Virus record (IMG/VR): IMGVR_UViG_3300025769_000505 | Coordinates: 1 to 31,461 of that record | Length of the DNA: 31,461 nucleotides | Reading direction: 5' to 3' (one strand) | DNA from: a virus | In this document: one piece after another, positions 12,262-20,163 of the stretch | Layout of the letters: each line of letters opens with the position of its first letter | Position numbering within the stretch: the stretch's first letter is position 1 | The notes under the pieces: model-generated | Told to the model about the DNA's origin: nothing | What the model saw: the letters and a program-made list of their open reading frames with translations, nothing else | Database searches by the model: none | Translations under genes and position numbers: made by a program

Positions 12262-13374
12262 TTACGCGACCAGATAAGGCGTGATGGTCATTTTCCAGTT
12301 GCCGGGCGTCAGCGTGCTGCTCGCACGGGTTGTCTTGTTGACGATCGTGAAGCTGGAGTTTGCGATGTAGGCAACGACGTTCGTGCTATCGAGGGCAATA
12401 TCCACCTGTCCTGAAACACTGCTGCCACCGGGGCCAACCGCTCCAAGCACGATCTTGTTGCCCACCGACCAGTTGTGTTGCGCGGTGAGGCACTCGAACT
12501 CGATCTTGAAGAAGGTCGGGACCGCACCAAGCCCATGCGCCTGGGTAACAGAGGTGTTTATTGCAAACGGGTTCTGCACCAGCGGCGTTCCCGCCGTGAT
12601 GGTTGTTAGCGCCGCGATCTGTGCGGCAACATACGCCTTGATGGACTGCTGGCTTGCCACCCGCAGGGCGCTATCGGAGATCATGTCGTCTTCATCGAGG
12701 AACCATGTGGCGGCACTGATGTTGCCGAAACCCATGAGTCCCTGGGGTGTCACCGCGCGGCCCGTATCCGTACCGGCCTGCACCTCTGCCGCCGTGGCAA
12801 GTTCCACGATGCCGGGCGTCGTGGTGGACGCGGTAGCCGCCGCCACCGCCGCAGGGTTCAGAAGTTCCCACTGCGTCCCAGCGAGATTGTAGCGCAGGAT
12901 CAGTTCATGACCATCGCCCGCAATATCACCCGCCACCAGCGCGGAGCCGCCATCTTTCACGATGGTTCTTGCGGTCAATCCATTCGGGGAAAATGTCGGG
13001 GTGGTTGTCGCGTTCGCGGCGGTCGCACGGACAAAGCAAATCTGCCCATCAACAAGCCCCGTGATAGCCGGGGAATAGGTTGCGGTGATGGCATCAGCCG
13101 CACCGCCCCCATCTACCCAATTTACGGTGCCGTCCTGGGTCTGACCCATTGCCGTGTAGTCTGTGCGGGCCGAACCATTCCCAACTCCCGTATGCCGGTA
13201 AGTTCCCATCGGCAGGTTCGCGGTGGGCGTGGTCTGCCCGTCCTTGGCGATGGACGCGGTTAACGCCGTAGCGATGTCGTCCATTTCTGTGTTAACATCG
13301 GTCTCACTGATAACCGTGTCATACTGGTAGTCAGCTACAGGACGGCTGTAGGTTCCTGATCCGTTGCGGGCCAT
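12262..13374 (-). CDS. Tail fibre protein
   Basis: A 370-residue virion protein. It opens with MARNGSGTYSRPVADYQYDT, then a conserved block (ASIAKDGQTTPTANLPMGTY, RHTGVGNGSARTDY) seen at the start of many phage tail fibres, which attaches the fibre to the tail. The middle has a GIVELATAAEVQAGTDTGRA element, a known tail-fibre repeat. The C-terminal 100 residues are Ser/Thr-rich and beta-like, suited to receptor binding. AAGGAAC lies 7 bases before the ATG. It is the last clear structural gene of the late operon and begins after a 310-base gap that is mostly filled by a plus-strand gene. Confidence 0.85.
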   Translation of the reverse strand: MARNGSGTYSRPVADYQYDTVISETDVNTEMDDIATALTASIAKDGQTTPTANLPMGTYRHTGVGNGSARTDYTAMGQTQDGTVNWVDGGGAADAITATYSPAITGLVDGQICFVRATAANATTTPTFSPNGLTARTIVKDGGSALVAGDIAGDGHELILRYNLAGTQWELLNPAAVAAATASTTTPGIVELATAAEVQAGTDTGRAVTPQGLMGFGNISAATWFLDEDDMISDSALRVASQQSIKAYVAAQIAALTTITAGTPLVQNPFAINTSVTQAHGLGAVPTFFKIEFECLTAQHNWSVGNKIVLGAVGPGGSSVSGQVDIALDSTNVVAYIANSSFTIVNKTTRASSTLTPGNWKMTITPYLVA

Positions 13375-13496
13375 GTTTGTTCCTTCTCAGGGAATGCGCC
13401 GCTTCACAGCGGGGCGCTCCAAAATGGGGCGCGAATTGTAATGGTAAGGGTGGGGTTCAATCCCTACGTTTAGGCAACCAACCGGAGACGTAGTAA

Positions 13497-13688
13497 TTGG
13501 ACAGCGAACTAAGCCAAATCATTGCCATCACGCTGGCGATCATGGCCGCAAACGCACTCACAGCATCGTTTGCCTACGGCCTATGGCGAATGGGCCGAAG
13601 CGGCAACCGGATTGACCGCATTGTAATCCTCTGTCTCTTTGTCCCCGGTCTATTCTGGACAATGGGCTTTTGGGCTTTCCTGAATTAG
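13497..13688 (+). CDS. Small two-span membrane protein on the opposite strand
   Basis: A 63-residue protein read against the late operon. It has two hydrophobic helices, IIAITLAIMAANALTASFAY and IVILCLFVPGLFWTMGFWAF, joined by a basic loop (RMGRSGNRIDR), which places the loop in the cytoplasm. The start is TTG at 13497, with GGAGAC 8 bases upstream. It converges with the 695-residue ejection protein gene, the two stop codons overlapping by 4 bases. An opposite-strand membrane gene set into a late operon is the pattern of a 'moron', expressed in the lysogen, often for superinfection exclusion. The promoter could not be located. Confidence 0.55.
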   Translation: MDSELSQIIAITLAIMAANALTASFAYGLWRMGRSGNRIDRIVILCLFVPGLFWTMGFWAFLN

Positions 13689-15772
13689 CGAATGAGGCTT
13701 TCGAGGTTCACCCCGGCAGACGGGGCAAAGGGCCGCAACAGTTGCTGCGTGAGTCTACCATGCGCGTTCGCCGCCGCAGGGATGCCCTGCCCCGCCGCCT
13801 GAAGCTGGAGAAGCGTTGTTAGTGCGTCCTGACCACGCGGGCCAGTCAGCATATTGACAAGACTGCTGTATGTCTCATCCGCAATGCGGGCCTTGTCGTC
13901 CGCAGTCCTGCCCATAACGGTCTGAACAAACCGCTGCGTTGCATTGAGAGGCTGTCCGCTACGAAGGGCATTGATAACCCCGTCGTCGGTTTGGGCCGCC
14001 ACCGCATCATCAATTGAGGTGCGCGCGAACGTCTTGGAGTTGGTCGCCACAGCGGACCTCAGATCAAGGCCCATGGTGGCGCGGTCGATGGTCGAAAACA
14101 GTTCGTTGGCAGCGTCCTCACCAATGACCATAGCAATCTTTTCACGGGCGGCGCGGCTGGACAGTGCGCGCAAAGCGGCAACAGCCTCCCTCGCGTCCAT
14201 GTTGCTATCGGTCATCGCCCTGCGAACATTGGCAAGGGCCTCGTCAAGCTGTGAGCGAATACCCTGCGCAACGAAGGTGAGTTCCGCGTCTGTCATACCA
14301 GCCAACTGTTCGGCCAATTCGTCGCGGGTGATGCGAGTGCTTAGTGCGTCCGCACCCAAACGAAGGGCGTTGCGCGCCTCAATGGCGTGGGCGGCGGTGG
14401 AGAGGGCGTCAGAATATTCAGGCACCAGCGTTTTCGTCAGGTCGCGGATTTCGCGCGCAAGGTTGGATGTCGCCAAGCCAAGGGGGGTGGTTCCTCCTAG
14501 TTGGCCCTGACCGTTCGCAGCATCGGCCACCTGATTGAGTCCCCGCGTGATGTAATCAAGCTGGCGAACATCGGGGATGGTTTCAAACAGGACTGATCCA
14601 TCGTCAGCAATCTTGATGAGTATTTGCGAGGACTGGTTGCCCTCCAGGCGCATCAGTTCATTGGCGGCGCGGATGGCGGATTCGGGGACACGGGTTCGGA
14701 CGATCTGTTCAAGCGCCATGCCCTCGGGCGTGGAATAGTCGATGATCTGCGAATAAGCCAAATCGTATGCGTCGACGCGGGCGGGGGCCGATCCTGTGCG
14801 GATGGCGTTTTCTGTAGACCGGATGCCTGCGGGCTGCCCGAAGGCGCTATCAAATGCGTTTGTGAGAACCGTGTTGGCATCGGACGCGCGAGACTCAACC
14901 GCGTCACGGCCAATAACCGTTGCTGGCCCACCACGCTGGATTGCAACATCAAGCAAGGCAGATGCGCTTGGTCCGGCATCGGCAATCATGGCATCATCAC
15001 CAGCCGCAACCAACCTTGTGGCACCGGGGCCGGTCAGCGCACCGTCTGCGCCCATGACGCGGGTTGCAATGTCGTATGCAGGCTTGGTCAGCCCCGCAGC
15101 CGCAGCGGCAGGGCGCGTGAGTAGGCGTTCTGTCAGGTTCCGCACACCATGCCCCAACATCGGCGCGGCAACACCCAGGGGCGCGGAAAGAGCGCCTGTC
15201 AAAAGGCCATCCTCAAGCCTTTCACCCGCACCACCTTCACCGGCATTAAACCCGTAGACAAACCCCTGCCCGCCAGCCTCAAGCCCGCCCAGAAGCATCT
15301 TTGCCCGCAGGGAATTTGCGCCCAAACCTGCGCCGCCAGTCCCTACTGCCGTTGGGATTGCGCCCACAATCTCCGAGCCATAGGCCAAGATGGGTTCCTG
15401 GTCGCGGAAGTCGTCAAGGCGTGTGCGCTCGTTTTCGAGTGAGGCATCGTAAACCTCGCCCATGGGCCTATCGACACTGCTAAATACGCCGGGGAGGCCG
15501 AGAGATTCGCCAATGTCGGCGAATGTTTCGGGGGCCAATTGCAGAAGTTCGTTCTTTAGCGCAACGCCACCGGCAACGATTTCATCGCCAGCGCCAAACG
15601 TGCCGCCCTGCACAAACGAACGGCCCATGCCCTCAAGTGTGTCAACCTCGGGGCGAGCGGGCGGTGACGACTGCATGGAACGGGCGATTTCGGCAAGCCT
15701 TTTTGCCGCCTCGGCATCGCCTGCGGCGTCGGCATTCCGCAACGCAGCGAGAACTTCATCAAGCGTCGCCAT
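13685..15772 (-). CDS. Large internal virion / DNA ejection protein (probable)
   Basis: A 695-residue Ala-rich, mostly helical protein. It starts MATLDEVLAALRNADAAGDA at an ATG overlapping the previous stop (TAATG). A glycine-rich hydrophobic stretch (residues about 130-200: EIVGAIPTAVGTGGAGLG, then GALSAPLGVAAPMLGHG) could insert in a membrane, and long amphipathic helices follow. Size, composition and place after the tail accessory genes match the P22 gp7/gp20/gp16 ejection proteins, which enter the host with the DNA. There is no clear enzyme motif. Family assignment is by context and composition only. Confidence 0.65.
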   Translation of the reverse strand: MATLDEVLAALRNADAAGDAEAAKRLAEIARSMQSSPPARPEVDTLEGMGRSFVQGGTFGAGDEIVAGGVALKNELLQLAPETFADIGESLGLPGVFSSVDRPMGEVYDASLENERTRLDDFRDQEPILAYGSEIVGAIPTAVGTGGAGLGANSLRAKMLLGGLEAGGQGFVYGFNAGEGGAGERLEDGLLTGALSAPLGVAAPMLGHGVRNLTERLLTRPAAAAAGLTKPAYDIATRVMGADGALTGPGATRLVAAGDDAMIADAGPSASALLDVAIQRGGPATVIGRDAVESRASDANTVLTNAFDSAFGQPAGIRSTENAIRTGSAPARVDAYDLAYSQIIDYSTPEGMALEQIVRTRVPESAIRAANELMRLEGNQSSQILIKIADDGSVLFETIPDVRQLDYITRGLNQVADAANGQGQLGGTTPLGLATSNLAREIRDLTKTLVPEYSDALSTAAHAIEARNALRLGADALSTRITRDELAEQLAGMTDAELTFVAQGIRSQLDEALANVRRAMTDSNMDAREAVAALRALSSRAAREKIAMVIGEDAANELFSTIDRATMGLDLRSAVATNSKTFARTSIDDAVAAQTDDGVINALRSGQPLNATQRFVQTVMGRTADDKARIADETYSSLVNMLTGPRGQDALTTLLQLQAAGQGIPAAANAHGRLTQQLLRPFAPSAGVNLESLIR

Positions 15773-17139
15773 TACTGCACCGCCCATTTATTGATTAGCG
15801 CCTCATCCTCGGGCGTAATTCCGCCACCGGATGCGGTTGGCGCGGCGTTAGTGCCGTGGATGACCTCGTTGTAGGTTTCGAGTAGCCTCTCCATGTTGAA
15901 AAGGAACTGCGGACGGCTCTGCGACTGCTTGAGGCTACCCAGCACCGCCGTCAAACGGTCCAGTTCGCCTTGGCTAACATCGCCAAGCGCGCCGCCCGTG
16001 GGCGATGCCTGCCGCATCTCATTGATATAACCAAACCCAATGTTGGCTTCGAGGCCAAGAATAATTTGTGCCAGATCGTGCTGCGGGGTGCCGGGGACAA
16101 ACGAACCAAGCTCGCCGGTTATGCCGGTCAGGGGGATAAACCATCCTGCGTTAACCAGGTCAATGGCGCGGTTGATATCCTGCACCATGAAGTCTGCGGT
16201 TTCGCGTTCGGACTCCGCTGCGTTGGCCTCGGTTTCTGCCGCTTCTTGCAACTCACGGTCAGCTTCAGAGCCTGGGGTGACAACCTGCTTCCACCCAAAC
16301 TGACTGCCAGGATCAGGCTCCCAATGATAGCCCTTATCTGGATCAATGGGATCGCCAGAAGGATCAATCGGCCCGTCAGTGCGAACGCCGAGGTCAGCAC
16401 CAGACGGCGCGGTGATGCTCGCCTCGTAATAACCCGCCTGCGCCAGTTCATTTGCGCGGGCGCGGCCTTCGGGGGTCGACAGATCGACCGCCACAATATC
16501 GCCGAGGCCGTTCGTGAAGTTAGAGAAGTTCGCTGCGGCGGGCGCGGCGGGCTGCCAACGGGGGGCCGTAGCAAGTGGCGTCCATGTCTGTGAGGCCGCA
16601 TCCCACTGCTTGGTCACGATTGACCCGCCTTCATTGAACTCCCTCACCAGAGGCTCGCCGGGGGCCGGGGGCGCTTCCGCAACCGCGCCCAAGGCGTCAC
16701 CCTGTCGGATGTATTCGTAAGCGCCAGTTTCGGGATTCCACGCCTGCACCAGATTGTTGTTCTGTGCGTCAAGCTGGCGCTGGTAATCCAGTTCCGAGTT
16801 CGCCATGTCAAACGCCATCGGCGCAAGGTTCGGATCACCCGCCATAATCTGCATGGCAAGCGAGCGGTTCGGCTCCTGACCGGGAATCAACGTGGTGGGA
16901 TCACCCGTGCCGTCAGGGCGCGTCGGCTGGTTCCATGTGATGGTGTTGTCCGGCGTTCCCGTCATGGCTGTCAGGGCTTCCGTGAGACGCTGGCGCGTGG
17001 CCTCTTCCTCACGCTGATCCTTGCCCATGGAGTGGCCCAACATGCCCTGCTGCAAGACGTGCGCAAGCCCGCCCCACATCGTGCCGTTGTTGACGTTGGG
17101 CTGGTTCTGGAGCAGTTGGGTGTACTTGCCGCCGATCAT
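15772..17139 (-). CDS. Internal virion protein (probable ejection protein)
   Basis: A 455-residue protein. The start MIGGKYTQLLQNQPNVNNGT contains a hydrophobic-glycine segment (GGLAHVLQQGMLGHSMG) like the N terminus of phage ejection proteins. The middle is Pro/Asp/Gln-rich with low complexity, and residues about 300-420 are helical. The ATG overlaps the upstream stop (ATGA), and its stop overlaps the next start (TAATG). Three consecutive large, non-enzymatic, helix- and Ala-rich proteins here parallel the ejection gene cluster of P22. No specific family recognised. Confidence 0.65.
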   Translation of the reverse strand: MIGGKYTQLLQNQPNVNNGTMWGGLAHVLQQGMLGHSMGKDQREEEATRQRLTEALTAMTGTPDNTITWNQPTRPDGTGDPTTLIPGQEPNRSLAMQIMAGDPNLAPMAFDMANSELDYQRQLDAQNNNLVQAWNPETGAYEYIRQGDALGAVAEAPPAPGEPLVREFNEGGSIVTKQWDAASQTWTPLATAPRWQPAAPAAANFSNFTNGLGDIVAVDLSTPEGRARANELAQAGYYEASITAPSGADLGVRTDGPIDPSGDPIDPDKGYHWEPDPGSQFGWKQVVTPGSEADRELQEAAETEANAAESERETADFMVQDINRAIDLVNAGWFIPLTGITGELGSFVPGTPQHDLAQIILGLEANIGFGYINEMRQASPTGGALGDVSQGELDRLTAVLGSLKQSQSRPQFLFNMERLLETYNEVIHGTNAAPTASGGGITPEDEALINKWAVQ

Positions 17140-18173
17140 CGAATGGCCTCCGCGTAGTTCACCGCGTCAAAGTCACCGATGCGATGCACGGCCCACGGCT
17201 TCACCTCTCTCACTTCATCGGCCATGAACCCGACACCCGGAGCGCCCCAGATGTAGCGCCAGACGTACAGGGGAAGGTTGGCAAAGGTGCCAATGCGAAC
17301 GATGTCACCCTTGAGGCGACGGTCTGACCACGCAAGCGGATTGTAGGCGTAAGCCTGCGCACCAGCACCAAGAAGCCCTGCCAAACCCTGCATGTTTGAG
17401 GCGTCGTTTGCCTGATTCGCATTGTAGGCGTTCATCTGGCCGTTATAGCTGCCATAGGTCGCGCCCATGATGTCGGCGGGATTCATCATGTACTGCCCCG
17501 TTGCGATCTGCGGGGGTGCCTGCACCTGTGTGCCGGACATAAGGGCCGCGAGTTCGTTGAGCGGTGCCTGACGTTCCATAAGCTGACTGCGGATGGCCTG
17601 GTCATAAGCGGACGCATCCATGCCGTAGGCCGTCGCCTGCTGTCCCAACGCCGCGTTCTGTGCCGCAAGGCTAAAGTCGTTCTGGCCCCGGTTGTAATCA
17701 TCCATGGCCGAACCATACGCCGCCGAACCGATGTCAATGCCCTGATTCGCCAGCCGGGTTTCCAGCATCTCGCGCTGGCGGGATGCCTGGGGCTGGTTGC
17801 GGTTGATAATCGCGTCATAGGAACGCTGCCACGCTTCGGGATCAGCCGTGGGAGGCGCACCGGCAAATTCCACCGGGGACGAGAACCGTTCCGCCACGGC
17901 TCCAAGCTGGTTGTTGGCAATCTCGCCGTACTGCAACCCCGCCTGATTGTTCTGCTCCAGCATCTGCTGCTGTGCGGGGGCAAGGGTCTGTGTCACGGTC
18001 CTGTCAGGACTGCCCAACTCGCCAGTGTACGACAAGGAACCCCACGGGGTTACTTGCGTGATCTGGTTCATCAGCGCGCTCTCGCGCACGGCCTCCTTGT
18101 TCGCGGCGGCCTGTGCGGCGGCGGTCTGTGCGGGATCGGGAGGTGTGGGGGCCGAGGGTGAACTTTTACCCAT
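17136..18173 (-). CDS. Virion protein with C-terminal S74 intramolecular chaperone domain
   Basis: A 345-residue protein. Residues 1-270 are Ala/Gln/Asn-rich and helical, with a signal for neither export nor membrane. Residues 282-345 match the S74 chaperone of endosialidase-type tail spikes: SDRRLKGDI at 283-291, PLYVWRYIWG, GVGFMADEV and a final DAVNYAE. In that family the domain helps trimer folding and then cuts itself off just before the conserved serine (here S283), with the following Lys/Asp taking part. The ATG at 18173 has GGAG 7 bases upstream; earlier in-frame ATGs lack one. It overlaps the acetyltransferase gene by 8 bases. Confidence 0.75.
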   Translation of the reverse strand: MGKSSPSAPTPPDPAQTAAAQAAANKEAVRESALMNQITQVTPWGSLSYTGELGSPDRTVTQTLAPAQQQMLEQNNQAGLQYGEIANNQLGAVAERFSSPVEFAGAPPTADPEAWQRSYDAIINRNQPQASRQREMLETRLANQGIDIGSAAYGSAMDDYNRGQNDFSLAAQNAALGQQATAYGMDASAYDQAIRSQLMERQAPLNELAALMSGTQVQAPPQIATGQYMMNPADIMGATYGSYNGQMNAYNANQANDASNMQGLAGLLGAGAQAYAYNPLAWSDRRLKGDIVRIGTFANLPLYVWRYIWGAPGVGFMADEVREVKPWAVHRIGDFDAVNYAEAIR

Positions 18174-18603
18174 GTGCGTCTCCATATAGGCGGTCAAAGT
18201 CGGGGCGCAGCATTCTCATAATGACCGCGTGTCGTTTCTTGCCGAACTGGTGCGCAAGGATGGCCTCGCGCTTGAACCCGGCGTGTTCGTTAACCTTCAG
18301 TGCGCGCTCATTGCTCTGGGCCGTCGTGGTCCAGACTTTGAAACACCCAAGCTGAAGGAAGGGATAGGCCAGCAATTCACGTATGACCTCGCGCCGCGCC
18401 CAAATGGGGGTGACGGCGGCCATGCTCAGTTGCATCGTTCCAAACTGTTCCTGGTAGTCGTGATAAACCATCCCGGCAATCAGCCGGTCGGTCGCAACCC
18501 CTATCGCGGCAGAAGGCCCGTGAAAGCCTCTTTCGCCAACGTCGGGGATGTTCTCAGCCACCCATGCCGCAACCTCTGCGTCATGGCCGTAAATCAGTCT
18601 CAC
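18166..18603 (-). CDS. GNAT-family N-acetyltransferase-like phage protein
   Basis: A 145-residue protein with the GNAT fold: an N-terminal helix pair (GHDAEVAAWVAENIP), a strand pair around IGVATDRLIAGMVYHDYQ, the acetyl-CoA-binding region followed by a helix (REVIRELLAYPFLQLG), then the classic VWTTTAQSNERALKVNEHAG FKREA segment, in which N-x-x-A-x-x-x-x-x-x-A-G-F is the motif B part of the family. The GTG start at 18603 overlaps the upstream stop (GTGA). Such acetyltransferases lie among structural genes of many alphaproteobacterial podoviruses. Substrate unknown; a virion protein or host factor is possible. Confidence 0.75.
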   Translation of the reverse strand: MRLIYGHDAEVAAWVAENIPDVGERGFHGPSAAIGVATDRLIAGMVYHDYQEQFGTMQLSMAAVTPIWARREVIRELLAYPFLQLGCFKVWTTTAQSNERALKVNEHAGFKREAILAHQFGKKRHAVIMRMLRPDFDRLYGDAHG

Positions 18604-19988
18604 AGCGGCCCGCCCGGCACATACAACCAGTTTGTGACCAACCATGAAGGCTGATTGACACTCGTGGAAATCCGAATGCGCAACGACGCGGCCCGTCCGA
18701 TGCCACGGATGCCACGCCAGCCTCTATAGGTCTGCGAAGCCGAACCCCATTTACCGATGCCCCATTTGGCGATGCCCCATTTGGAAGCCGTTACAGGCGA
18801 GGTCGAGGCAACGGCGGTAGGGCGGCGGATCTGATAGTCTAGGTTCACATCAAGCGCGGCCGATGGTGCGCCGTTACTCTGGAAGATTGGCTCAACCAGC
18901 GTGAATCGCTTGTTTGCTCCAGGTGAGCGGAAGTCGTTGAACGCCTGCAAGGCATCAGCGTTGATGTTCGAGCCGTTATCGTCGTTGCCGTCGTCAAATT
19001 TATAAACCGTGCCGTCATCCTGCCCGCCAAAGTAGGCAGAATCATTCAACAGACCCCAACACGCCGCGTTGATTCCCGTAAACCGGCATGGCGCGCGTGT
19101 GATGGTGTTGAACACGTATTGGTGAGCTTCAACGGCACTCTGAGGCACGTTGAACATCAGCATCGCACCCTTTGGGTAGATGAAGGGTTGCCACCCAAAC
19201 AAGGATGATCCGGCCTGTACGGCGTCGTTCACCGCCTTGTTGATCTGCTGGGAGATGGACACAGCGTCCGCCTGGGACCTGTCCGCGATAAGGATTTGCG
19301 ATGCAGCCACAAAACCATCCTGTGTGACCATAATCAGGTCAGCGCCAGCCTTAATCATGCACCTGCGCCCGATAGGCTTGCCAATGCGAAACACACCCAC
19401 CAGCGACCATGTAGACGCACTGGACGGGTCGGTTCCCGCGTACACGATGGCCTCGCCTTCTGACGTCAGGAACACCGCCACGTCATCGGCCCCCGCTCCG
19501 CCGTCACGGGACCACGTGCCCATCGCCATAATGTAGCCGCCAAGTTTCGCCACACCACCAAGGGGAAATTCCGCTGCAACCCCGGTGATGGAGTTGACGG
19601 CAAGATACCATGCCGACATGGAGTCCTTTTCGCCAAACCACAACCGTCTCTGGTGGTTGTTGCACCACACAAGATTTGCCATTGTCGGGCCGGTTGCGGT
19701 GGAGTTCGCCCATGCGGAACCGTTGTAGGTCCGGGGAGTGTCGGCACCGTTCACGGCAAAGAGGAAATGCCCTCCAGATGTGGAAATCTGTGTGTGCTGA
19801 AACCTGACATTCGTGAGTCCGGTCACAACCCCTGCCCCAACGGCACCAGCACTCGATACGTCAAAGAGCGACGTGCCGTTGCCCGCGAACAGTTCGCCCG
19901 TTCCCGTGGTCGGGGTGTATTCAAGCAGGCTTTCAACCGCGCCGGACATGCCTGTTGCGTGGGACGTGTGGCCTTTGCGCACCGTCAC
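18600..19988 (-). CDS. gp10-like tail accessory protein, main part (frame-shifted from its N terminus)
   Basis: The 462-residue body of a P22 gp10-like tail accessory (DNA stabilisation) protein, which plugs the neck and carries the tail needle in P22 (gp10 is 472 residues). It is rich in strand repeats and ends with KWGIAKWGIGKWGSASQTYR and SWLVTNWLYVPGGPL. The true N terminus is encoded upstream in another frame (see 19990-20163); an exact 46-bp tandem duplication separates them. As it stands, this frame could only begin at the GTG at 19988 inside the first copy, preceded by an AAGG ribosome binding site that overlaps the upstream stop, so re-initiation is conceivable. The product would lack about 43 N-terminal residues. 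Confidence 0.8.
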   Translation of the reverse strand: MTVRKGHTSHATGMSGAVESLLEYTPTTGTGELFAGNGTSLFDVSSAGAVGAGVVTGLTNVRFQHTQISTSGGHFLFAVNGADTPRTYNGSAWANSTATGPTMANLVWCNNHQRRLWFGEKDSMSAWYLAVNSITGVAAEFPLGGVAKLGGYIMAMGTWSRDGGAGADDVAVFLTSEGEAIVYAGTDPSSASTWSLVGVFRIGKPIGRRCMIKAGADLIMVTQDGFVAASQILIADRSQADAVSISQQINKAVNDAVQAGSSLFGWQPFIYPKGAMLMFNVPQSAVEAHQYVFNTITRAPCRFTGINAACWGLLNDSAYFGGQDDGTVYKFDDGNDDNGSNINADALQAFNDFRSPGANKRFTLVEPIFQSNGAPSAALDVNLDYQIRRPTAVASTSPVTASKWGIAKWGIGKWGSASQTYRGWRGIRGIGRAASLRIRISTSVNQPSWLVTNWLYVPGGPL

Positions 19989-20042
19989 CTTATCCGCCTG
20001 TTGCGTGGGACGTGTGGCCTTTGCGCACCGTCACCTTATCCG
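19951..20042. repeat. 46-bp exact tandem duplication
   Basis: Positions 19951-19996 and 19997-20042 are identical, 46 of 46. Both copies lie inside the gp10-like gene and each encodes the same peptide, V-T-V-R-K-G-H-T-S-H-A-T-G, but in different frames, because 46 is not a multiple of three. Removing either copy would restore one continuous frame. The lack of any divergence shows that the event is recent or is an assembly artefact. Confidence 0.97.
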
Positions 20043-20163
20043 TCGAAGGGAACCAATTATCGAGAATGACCGCGTTCTCTACCGGCATGTCGGCAAGTGC
20101 GTTTCTGGTGTCCCATCCACCCACGGGCGGCGGGACTGAAGCTGTGCGGGATGGGCGCTTCAT
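19990..20163 (-). pseudogene. N-terminal fragment of the gp10-like tail accessory protein
   Basis: A 57-codon frame beginning at an ATG that overlaps the stop of the tail adaptor gene (ATGA). It reads PPPVGGWDTRNALADMPVEN, then AVILDNWFPSTDKVTVRKGH and TSHATGG before a TAA at 19990-19992. The block 'VGGWDTRNALADMP...AVILDNWFP' is the expected N terminus of this tail protein family, and the final 13 residues before the stop are repeated at the start of the downstream frame. It is therefore the 5' end of the same gene, cut off by the duplication. Single-copy repair gives a protein of about 505 residues. Confidence 0.85.

Noticed and set aside
13440-13480. tRNA-like T-arm (GGTTCAATCCC) in the gap before the tail fibre gene
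   Set aside because: The stem pairs poorly and no acceptor, D or anticodon arms can be built upstream.
19951-20042. Repeat pair considered as a CRISPR or integration repeat
   Set aside because: The two copies are directly adjacent with no spacer and lie inside a coding sequence; they are a simple tandem duplication.
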